Shown here in pieces: positions 32,621-38,427 of a stretch of 38,427 nucleotides of DNA. The position numbers and the translations under genes are program-made. Positions within the stretch are counted from its first letter, which is position 1. The number at the start of each line of letters is the position of its first letter. Source of the DNA: an uncultured Clostridia bacterium (GTDB lineage: Bacteria; Bacillota; Clostridia; Christensenellales; Aristaeellaceae); contig CAKUFI010000023.1 of assembly GCA_934647305.1 (NCBI GenBank), positions 1-38,427 of the forward strand, written 5' to 3'. The notes under the pieces were generated by a model. It was given only the letters and a program-made list of their open reading frames with translations. It was not told the origin of the DNA and did no database searches.

Positions 32621-34414
32621 TCACTCAAATACCCGACCCTCGCGATAGTCGCGCCAGACGGTTTCAAACCAGCCGCCGCCCTCGGGGAGCGGACGAACCG
32701 GCACGGCCCGCGTGTCGCCGCCGACGGTTTCAAAGGCGAAGCCCGAATAGTCCGGCGCGTCCTTGGGCAGGCTGCGGCCCGTGAAGGCGTGTCCCGCCTC
32801 GCCCGCAAACTGGCTCTGGCAGAGCATGGCGGAGAGCGCGGCGCGCTGGACGTGCAGCGTGTCGAGCAGCTCGGCGGTCTCCGGCGCGCTTCGGCCGCAG
32901 GGAGCCTGATCGAGCAGGGAAGAGACCTCGGCAAGCAGCGCCCGCATGCCGGAAACGTCGCGCACCGCGCCGGCCACGTCGTTCATGCGGGTGCGCAGGC
33001 GGGTGAGCGTGGGCCGCGCGTCCTCGCCCATGCGGTTGAAGCGCTCGATCTCGTTTTTCAGGTTTCGGCCGCAGCGCGCGAGGAACTCCTCTTCGGTGCG
33101 GGCAGGGTCTTTCCCGCCGTGCGCCAGGATGTGCGTCGCCGCGCGCAGGGAGCCCGCCTGGGTCTCGTTGAGCGCGCTTCCGCCCGGGCGGTAGGCGCCG
33201 AACGCGCCGCTGACCTCGCCCGATGCGTACAGGTTCGGCAGCGTGGTGCGCCACCACTCGTCGATTCGCAATCCGCCGTTTGCGTGCTGCGCGCACACGC
33301 CCACCGGCAGCGGCTCCTTCGCCAGGTCGATTCCGTGGCTCAGGTAAAACTCGATCGCCGCCGGGTTCATCGCCGCCAGCCGTGCATAGGGGGTGTCCTG
33401 GGTCGCGCCGCACTTGACGAGGTAGTCGCGCGCCTCCCGTCCGGCCGCGCTCAGCGGGTCGGGGCAGGGGTTGACGCGGAAGTCCAGGTACACCTGCCTT
33501 CCCTGCGCCGCGATCGCCTGCACGGCCTGATCGACGCGGGAGGAGCCATGAACCTTGCGCCCGTCGAACGGCCACTGATAGCCCTTGAGGAAGGTCATGT
33601 CCAGCAGCTCGGCCTCGCCGGAAAAGAAGGGGGAGAGGATCTCGCTTTTGCCGTCGGTATAGGCGGGCAGCACCTGCTGATAGCTTCCCGACACGTTCCA
33701 TTTGACCGACGTGCTGGCCAGGCCGTACTGCCAGAAGCACAGGTTGCTCGCCGCCGCGCCCGCCCGAAGCGCCGCGCCGCTCGCGCCCCGCTGCCGGTCG
33801 GGATACACCCGGCGCTCATAGGCCAGCGCCGCGCCGCCGGTCGCGAGGATCGTGTGCCTCGCGCTGACCGCGACGAAATCGCGCCCGTCGTGAAACAGCG
33901 CGCCGCAGACCGCGCCTTCGTCCTCCTGAAGAAGGCTTAAGAGGCTCATTTTGTCCAGCATGCGCACGCCCCGCGCGCGGCAGGACTCGGCCAGCGCCTT
34001 CGCCATCATCCGGCTGGTCAGGGGGCCCGCCGAGGTGGCGCGCTGGGTCGCGTCGTGGTCGGTCTGATAGCCCACATATTCGCCCCAGCGGTTGTGGGGG
34101 AAGGGCACGCCCAGGTTGGCGAGCTTCAGGAAGCAGCGCGCCGAGAGCGCCGCCATGGCGTAGGCGTGGTCGCCGTGGATGCTGCCGCCTGAAAAGAACG
34201 ACCGCGCGAGGCTGCCTACGCTGTCTGGCGCGTCGCCCGCGAGCGAGAGCTTGTAGTAGGTCTGCTTGTCGCTGCCCGAGTTCAGGCTGGCGCCGCCGCC
34301 CAGGTCGTCCGCGGCCAGCAGCACGTCCGCGCCTGCCTTTTTGAGCTCGTCGGCGGCGTTCAGGCCGGCCGCGCCCGCGCCGATCACCAGCGTGCCGCAT
34401 GATTCGATTCTCAT
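32621..34414 (-). CDS. FAD-binding fumarate reductase/succinate dehydrogenase-like flavoprotein
   Basis: A 597-aa flavoprotein of the FRD/SDH/aspartate-oxidase family. FAD-binding GAGAAG at residues 12-17 in TLVIGAGAAGLNAADELKKAGADVLL, then GGGASLNSGSDKQ, HTILATGGAALAY, and a C-terminal ASGEVSGAFGAYRPGGSALNETQAG that closes the FAD site. The capping domain and a helical C-terminus are present. No covalent-FAD histidine motif is obvious and no heme or iron-sulphur partner gene is near, so it is probably a soluble reductase or oxidase of an enoate or hydroxyacid, not a respiratory enzyme. It begins 10 bases after the SDR gene and is the last gene of that unit. Confidence 0.88.
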   Translation of the reverse strand: MRIESCGTLVIGAGAAGLNAADELKKAGADVLLAADDLGGGASLNSGSDKQTYYKLSLAGDAPDSVGSLARSFFSGGSIHGDHAYAMAALSARCFLKLANLGVPFPHNRWGEYVGYQTDHDATQRATSAGPLTSRMMAKALAESCRARGVRMLDKMSLLSLLQEDEGAVCGALFHDGRDFVAVSARHTILATGGAALAYERRVYPDRQRGASGAALRAGAAASNLCFWQYGLASTSVKWNVSGSYQQVLPAYTDGKSEILSPFFSGEAELLDMTFLKGYQWPFDGRKVHGSSRVDQAVQAIAAQGRQVYLDFRVNPCPDPLSAAGREARDYLVKCGATQDTPYARLAAMNPAAIEFYLSHGIDLAKEPLPVGVCAQHANGGLRIDEWWRTTLPNLYASGEVSGAFGAYRPGGSALNETQAGSLRAATHILAHGGKDPARTEEEFLARCGRNLKNEIERFNRMGEDARPTLTRLRTRMNDVAGAVRDVSGMRALLAEVSSLLDQAPCGRSAPETAELLDTLHVQRAALSAMLCQSQFAGEAGHAFTGRSLPKDAPDYSGFAFETVGGDTRAVPVRPLPEGGGWFETVWRDYREGRVFE

Positions 34415-34424
34415 ACGCGCGCCC

Positions 34425-35150
34425 TCACAGTCTTTGCAGGTGGAAGCCGCCGTCCACGTTGATCACCTCGCCGGTGGAGAAGGGCAGCAGTCCCTGGGAG
34501 AGCATGTACACCGCCTGCGCGATGTCCGCGGGCGTGCCCCAGCGGCGGATGGGGGTGATGCCCTCGGAGATCAGCTTGTCGTACTTTTCGGACACTTTGG
34601 CGGTCATGTCGGTCCTGATGATGCCCGGACGAATCTCGTATACCGGGATGCCGTACTCGGCCAGGCGCACCGCGAACAGGCTGGTCATCATCGACAGACC
34701 CGCCTTGCTCACGCAGTATTCGCCCCGGTTGACCGAGGAAACGTAGGCCGACATCGAGGTGATGTTGACGATCATGCCGCTTTTCTGCGCGATCATCTGG
34801 TTGGCCACGCGCTGGGTCAGGAAAAACGGCCCGACCAGGTTCACGTCCAGCAGCTCGTGCATGGATTCCTCGCTCATCTCGAGCAGGTCGGCGCGCACGC
34901 GCGGCGCGATGCCCGCGTTGTTGACCAGCAGGTCGATGCGCCCGAACCTGTCCAGCACGGTCTGCACGGCGCGCTCGCGATCCTCGGCGCTGGCGTTGTC
35001 GGCCTGGATGCACAGAAAGTCGCGCTGCGCGCGTTCGCCCGCAGGGGAGCGGGATGTGATGGCCACCTGCCAGCCCTCGGCATGCAGCCTGTCGGCGATG
35101 CCCCGGCCGATGCCGCGGCTTCCGCCCGTGACCAATGCGATTTTATCCAT
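34425..35150 (-). CDS. short-chain dehydrogenase/reductase (SDR)
   Basis: A 241-aa classical SDR. Cofactor loop TGGSRGIG (8-15), NNAG (77-80), catalytic serine region NITSMS (129-134) and YCVSK (Y145, K149), followed by RPGIIRTDM. The segment after the first beta-alpha unit, ITSRSPAGE, has an Arg suggesting NADP(H). It resembles 3-oxoacyl-ACP reductase FabG but stands apart from fatty-acid genes, so a sugar or uronate oxidoreductase is more likely. AAAGGAG precedes ATG 35150. It is followed after 10 bases by the flavoprotein. Upstream are repeats of about 580 bases that separate it from the Ogl-like gene. Confidence 0.92.
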   Translation of the reverse strand: MDKIALVTGGSRGIGRGIADRLHAEGWQVAITSRSPAGERAQRDFLCIQADNASAEDRERAVQTVLDRFGRIDLLVNNAGIAPRVRADLLEMSEESMHELLDVNLVGPFFLTQRVANQMIAQKSGMIVNITSMSAYVSSVNRGEYCVSKAGLSMMTSLFAVRLAEYGIPVYEIRPGIIRTDMTAKVSEKYDKLISEGITPIRRWGTPADIAQAVYMLSQGLLPFSTGEVINVDGGFHLQRL

Positions 35151-35191
35151 AAAAAGGCTCCTTTCTCGTCTTGCCTGTGGTTTTGCTTCCG

Positions 35192-35488
35192 GCAGGCTGA
35201 GCCTGCACCCGGTTGCTGCCGCAGGTTCTATTGACGAATTCGGGAACCATAGATTGAAGTTCCCGAATTCTTCGAATCCGCAGGATTTCCTGCGGATTGC
35301 CGGTCGGCATTGCCGACAGCCACTTGCTGCCGGCAGGCTGAGCCTGCACCCGGTTGCTCCCGGTCGGCAGGGCCGACTGCCGGTTGCTGCCGCCGGTTCT
35401 ATTGACGAATTCGGGAACCATAGATTGAAGTTCCCGAATTCTTCGAATCTGCAGAATTCCCTGCGGATTGCCGGTCGGCATTGCCGAC
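35192..35488. repeat. modular hairpin repeat block, two copies 171 bp apart
   Basis: Mini-hairpin GCAGGCTGAGCCTGC (35192-35206), linker, 35-nt hairpin (35236-35270; GAATTCGGGAAC and complement, perfect 12 bp; loop CATAGATTGAA), 24-nt hairpin (35275-35298), mini-hairpin (35303-35317), mini-hairpins at 35333-35347 and 35363-35377, linker, then a second set: 35-nt hairpin (35407-35441), decayed 24-nt hairpin (35446-35469) and mini-hairpin (35474-35488). The two 107-bp sets are about 95 percent alike by eye. Confidence 0.88.
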
Positions 35489-35511
35489 TCGGGCGGTGCA
35501 AAATGCATAGC

Positions 35512-35710
35512 GTGGGTACGGGACGCTTCCTGTAAATCCCATTTCCGGAGAAAAAGTGTTTCCTTACAGCATTTGCGCCCGGAAATCTACTCGTCAGCAA
35601 AAGCTGGAGAGGGGGCAGAAAGACTGAAAACCCTTGGGTCCAGCCTTCCCCAAAGATGAAACCGCCGACGGCTCAAATCCCGGATTTGAGGCGCCTTTTC
35701 AGGATCGGCG
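35512..35710. repeat. extension repeat copy 3, diverged
   Basis: Resembles the extension copies at 149 and 18407 at its left side (TGTAAATCCCATTTCCGGAG, TTTGCGCCCGGAAAT). At its right side it resembles the inverse of 38346-38423 (CTGAAAACCC, then GCCGACGGCTCAAAT). The hairpins in it are damaged. No gene is present between the repeats and the Ogl-like gene stop at 35730. Confidence 0.5.
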
Positions 35711-35729
35711 GCCTTCCCGGCGTTTCCCT

Positions 35730-36842
35730 TTACACCGGCGCGACGGCCAGATCGACGCGGCCCAGCACGGTGGTGGTGAAGACGACATAACGGTCGTTCA
35801 TGATGAAGCGGGGATGCGGGTCGATGTGGTAGTTGTTGGGGCGCTCGGGGGAGCACAGGCTGGGGTTCAGGGTGCAGATCACCCGATCCTCGCCGGTGCG
35901 CGCGTCGAACAGGCGGACACTCGAGGCGACGCCGCGGTAAAACGCCTCGCCCGGCCGCAGACAGATCGTGTCATAGACGAAGCGCGACTCGTCGCGGCTT
36001 GAAAAGGCGTGCCAGGGGCGGCAGGCGTGTACCCGCTCGGGCGCGCCGCCCGAAACGGCCTGCCGGACAATGCCCTCGGGCGAGCAGTAATAAAAGCACT
36101 CGCCGCCCGCGCCCCACCATTCGTGCGTCGCATAGCCGCCCAGGGGCGCGTACCGGGTCATGCGCCCGCCGCGCGTACACACCCACAGCCGCTCATATAC
36201 CCCGTCCACCGTGGGGATGGGCTGTCTTTCGCCGGTCTCGAGGTCTACCCAGAAGTCCTTGGCCACCAGCGCGAGGTCGCCGTCGACCGGGTTGAACTGG
36301 CCGTGCTTGAAGTAAAAGTCCGCCTCGCGCCAGGGGGTATAGACCCCGGTTTCCAGGTTCACGCTGCCGAAGTCGAAGCGCCTGTTGCCCATCCGGCGCT
36401 CGAGAAACAGCTCGCGTCCGTCGGGAGAGCAGGTCAGGTGGGTCGAAATCGCCTGGCACAGCCCGCGCGCCGGCACGCGCAGCAGCTCCTCGGCCGGCTC
36501 GCCCGCTCTGGGCGATCGGCGATAGATCGCGTTTTCCCAGGTATACAGCGCGCAGTCCGTGCCCCTTTCAAGGAGCGGCGAGGCCGCCCAGAACTGCGCG
36601 TCGTGAAACACGCGCACCTCGTTTTCCAGCAGGTCGGCCACGGCCAGACTGTGCTGCTCCATGCCGCCCGCCGGGGGAAAGCTGGCGTACAGCCACAGAT
36701 ACCGCCCGTCCGGCGAGCAGGAATCGTTGACAAAGTAGAACGCCTGCTGCTGCGGGGCGGCGCGCCGGGTCAGGATGTAAAATGTCTGCCCGCCCGGGTC
36801 GCGGTAGGGCGTGAACAGCGGGGAGGCTTCAGGCGCGAACAT
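35730..36842 (-). CDS. oligogalacturonate lyase-like (PL22) beta-propeller protein
   Basis: A 370-aa seven-bladed propeller-type protein without a signal peptide. Repeated SPDGRYLWLYAS and SPDGRELFLER blades are visible. The segments THEWWGAGGECFYYCS and NNYHIDPHPRFIMNDRYVVFTTT are like the histidine-rich metal site of oligogalacturonate lyases, which split unsaturated digalacturonate in the cytoplasm during pectin use. GGGAGGT lies 6-7 bases before ATG 36842, and the start follows the stop of the OYE-like gene by one base, so the pair is tightly coupled. The exact substrate is uncertain; other PL22-like propellers exist. Confidence 0.78.
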   Translation of the reverse strand: MFAPEASPLFTPYRDPGGQTFYILTRRAAPQQQAFYFVNDSCSPDGRYLWLYASFPPAGGMEQHSLAVADLLENEVRVFHDAQFWAASPLLERGTDCALYTWENAIYRRSPRAGEPAEELLRVPARGLCQAISTHLTCSPDGRELFLERRMGNRRFDFGSVNLETGVYTPWREADFYFKHGQFNPVDGDLALVAKDFWVDLETGERQPIPTVDGVYERLWVCTRGGRMTRYAPLGGYATHEWWGAGGECFYYCSPEGIVRQAVSGGAPERVHACRPWHAFSSRDESRFVYDTICLRPGEAFYRGVASSVRLFDARTGEDRVICTLNPSLCSPERPNNYHIDPHPRFIMNDRYVVFTTTVLGRVDLAVAPV

Positions 36843-36843
36843 G

Positions 36844-38157
36844 TCACTTACCTCCCAGCACCCGCCGGTATTCGGGCAGGTACCGCTCGCCGTCGCGCAC
36901 CGGGCAGCCCGGCCGGCCGCCCGCGCGCATGATCTTCGTACACAGGCCGCAGGTCACGCAGCACTTCTTCGCCTGCATGCCCTCGCCGGAGAGGATGTCC
37001 CGCGCAAAGTCCGGGTAGGCGAAGCCGCCGCGCCCGAACGCGATCACCTGCGCGCCGCCCTGCTCGATCAGGCCGGCCGCGATTTCCGGCGCGAACTGGC
37101 GCAGGTAGGAAAAGCCGGTCGCCAGGCACACCATGCCCGGAGCCTCCTTCTGGGCCAGCGCGCAGCCGTGCAGCAGGCGCGACACGCCCACGATCGGGTT
37201 CTCCGGGGGCTCGTAGCCGCCGGTGGCGTAGGGGCGGTTGACGTGCGGGTTATAGTAGGGCGTGCCCATGGTCACGTTCAGCAGGCGCACGCCGTGCGCG
37301 TACAGGTCGCGCACCAGGCGCAGCGGCTCCCGCGTCGCCAGCGACAGGTTTTCGCCCACGCCCCAATTGCCCGCTTCGCCGTCGTACAGGTTCAGCCGCG
37401 CGGCCAGTATGCCCCTGCCGGCCAGCGCCTGCCTGCACGCGTCCACCATCTCAAGGTAGATGCGCGTGCGGTTTTCGTAGCCGCCGCCGTAGGGCGCGGG
37501 GCGCTCCTTCGCCCCCAGCAGCTCGCTGATCAGGTACAGGTGGCAGGCCTTCACGTCCACCCCGTCAAACCCCGCCCGCATGCACAGCCCGGCCGCGTGC
37601 CCGAAAAGCGCGGGCAGGCGTTCGAGCTCCTCGTCGGAAATGATCGGCCAGTCCTCGGGCAGGCCCTGATGCCTGTCCAGCACCTCGCTCCGCCAGGCGC
37701 GAATGGGGCGCTTTTCGTCCACCGGGCGGCTCCAGCGGCCGCTGTGGGTCAGCTGCACGATGACCCTGGGCGCTTCCATGCCCTCCTCGCGCGCCGCCTC
37801 GCGGATGTCGTCCGCCAGCTTCTTGAAGGCGGGCAGGTTTTCCTCGGTGATCATCAGCTGATGCGGATTGGCGCGTCCCTCGGGCAGCACCGACACCGCC
37901 TCGATCCACACCAGACCCGCGCCGCCCTTGGCGAAGCGGCGATAACGCCGGGTCGTCCAGTCGGTGGGCGCGCCGCCCTCGTCCGCGTCGCAGCCCTCCA
38001 TCGGCTGAATCGCCATCGCGTTCTTCAGCTCAAACCCGTCGCCCTTTACCCGCCTGCCCAGCGTCTCCAGCCTGCCCGGCCGGGGCAGCCCCCAGGGAGT
38101 CTTCTCCGCCGCCTGATACACCTCGTCCAGCGTGTGATAGGGAAATCCGTACTGCAT
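36844..38157 (-). CDS. old yellow enzyme family NADH:flavin oxidoreductase with Cys cluster
   Basis: A 437-aa FMN TIM-barrel protein (AMAIQPMEGCDADEGGAPTDWTTRRYRRFAKGGAGLVWIEAVSV; then QLTHSGRWSRP and GFDGVDVKACHLYLISELL). The C-terminus carries C400, C403, C406 and C418 (KKCCVTCGLCTKIM, then GCPVRD), resembling the 4Fe-4S site of 2,4-dienoyl-CoA reductase and trimethylamine dehydrogenase, but the FAD/NAD domain that normally follows is absent. Electrons must come from a separate partner. AGGAG precedes ATG 38157. It is the first gene of a minus-strand unit with the Ogl-like protein and could reduce an unsaturated sugar acid; this is inference. Confidence 0.87.
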   Translation of the reverse strand: MQYGFPYHTLDEVYQAAEKTPWGLPRPGRLETLGRRVKGDGFELKNAMAIQPMEGCDADEGGAPTDWTTRRYRRFAKGGAGLVWIEAVSVLPEGRANPHQLMITEENLPAFKKLADDIREAAREEGMEAPRVIVQLTHSGRWSRPVDEKRPIRAWRSEVLDRHQGLPEDWPIISDEELERLPALFGHAAGLCMRAGFDGVDVKACHLYLISELLGAKERPAPYGGGYENRTRIYLEMVDACRQALAGRGILAARLNLYDGEAGNWGVGENLSLATREPLRLVRDLYAHGVRLLNVTMGTPYYNPHVNRPYATGGYEPPENPIVGVSRLLHGCALAQKEAPGMVCLATGFSYLRQFAPEIAAGLIEQGGAQVIAFGRGGFAYPDFARDILSGEGMQAKKCCVTCGLCTKIMRAGGRPGCPVRDGERYLPEYRRVLGGK

Positions 38158-38192
38158 GCGCGTCCACTCCTCTTTTTTCAGTTTCTGCGTCT

Positions 38193-38221
38193 ATTGTACC
38201 ATGCCTTTTGCGGCGAGTAAA
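38193..38221 (-). promoter_or_regulatory. promoter of the OYE/Ogl-like genes
   Basis: On the minus strand TTTACT, 17 bases, TACAAT with TGG in front (extended -10), about 36 bases before the start codon. Confidence 0.5.
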
Positions 38222-38286
38222 TCCGTCAAACCGGCTTTCCAATCGGCCAAAAGAACGAAAAACCGCTCCCTTTCAGGAACGGTTTC

Positions 38287-38423
38287 AGCTTGTCAAAAAA
38301 GTTTTGACAAGCTGGTGGCCGGGGAAGCAAGCTCCCCGGCCAGGTGCCGACGGCTCAAATCTACGATTTGAGCCGTCGGCAGTTTCGCCAAGGGCGAAAC
38401 CTGAAAACCCAAAGGGTTTTCAG
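38287..38423. repeat. train of five adjacent perfect hairpins (extension repeat copy 4, inverted)
   Basis: In order: AGCTTGTCAAAA palindrome (38287-38313), GGCCGGGGA and TCCCCGGCC (about 38317-38341), GCCGACGGCTCAAAT with its exact complement around a 5-nt loop (38346-38380), GTTTCGCC-AAG-GGCGAAAC (38382-38400) and CTGAAAACCC-AAA-GGGTTTTCAG (38401-38423). The first two match, inverted, the ends of the copies at 149 and 18407. The last three match, inverted, damaged sequences in copy 3. No gene is seen from 38158 to the window end. Confidence 0.75.
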
Positions 38424-38427
38424 CCTC

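Noticed and set aside
36811..38220. Plus-strand open frame of 469 codons over the OYE-like gene
   Set aside because: Shadow frame of a GC-rich gene; the minus-strand product has all family motifs.

Overview
The window looks like a chromosomal segment of a GC-rich member of the Bacillota, most likely a Clostridia-type, probably gut-associated anaerobe. The evidence is the gene content: LplABC-type sugar transport, NADP-type glutamate dehydrogenase, many MATE exporters, amino-sugar and plant-glycan functions, AGGAGG-type ribosome binding sites and frequent GTG or TTG starts. Taxonomy is inference; there is no rRNA gene here. Coding density is high, and because third codon positions are mostly G or C, many long antisense open frames are shadows.

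Layout. 1-626: terminator-like repeats, then a short leader ORF and a hairpin attenuator. 675-6497: four consecutive MATE exporter genes. 6675-8006: gdhA behind a strong promoter overlapped by an inverted repeat. 8365-10406: a P-loop kinase-like protein and a COG2509-type flavoprotein. 10495-11433: scar of an integrated element (C-terminal pieces of an XRE regulator and a tyrosine integrase) beside tRNA-Thr(GGT). 11604-12839: a U32 peptidase-family protein. 13396-17271 (minus): an LplABC-type ABC sugar importer with a small MITE-like insertion exactly at the lplB stop codon. 17542-20252: a YjdF-like membrane protein, a low-molecular-weight tyrosine phosphatase and an SGNH/CE2-like esterase. 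20306-24626 (minus): a GH39-like glycosidase, an NSS sodium symporter and an AraC regulator. 25102-30261: an amino-sugar cluster (NagB-like, NagA and three Gfo/Idh/MocA dehydrogenases). 30406-32553: a fifth MATE with an overlapping MerR gene that seems to have lost its stop codon. 32621-38157 (minus): an OYE-family reductase, an oligogalacturonate-lyase-like propeller protein, an SDR and an FRD-like flavoprotein.

The most unusual feature is not a gene. A dispersed modular hairpin repeat fills most of the longer intergenic gaps. One module is a 34-36 nt hairpin with a constant 11-nt loop (consensus CATAnATTnrA) on a stem of about 12 bp whose sequence differs from copy to copy while staying self-complementary; I count 16 copies. 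A second module is a 15-nt mini-hairpin with a 6-bp stem and 3-nt loop, about 30 copies, also with compensating stem changes. A conserved linker around TTGCTGCCG joins them. Modules occur singly and in tandem (33, 171 and 177 bp periods), directly abut stop codons, and in one case supply the last codons of a gene. I do not recognise the family; the covarying stems suggest selection on, or generation through, a folded form.

Functionally the region reads as a scavenging and export neighbourhood: oligosaccharide import and hydrolysis (Lpl system, GH39-like enzyme, esterase, Ogl-like protein), amino-sugar or unusual-sugar catabolism (NagA, NagB-like, MocA enzymes, with an AraC regulator upstream), nitrogen assimilation (gdhA), and export of toxic compounds (five MATEs, one probably drug-regulated).
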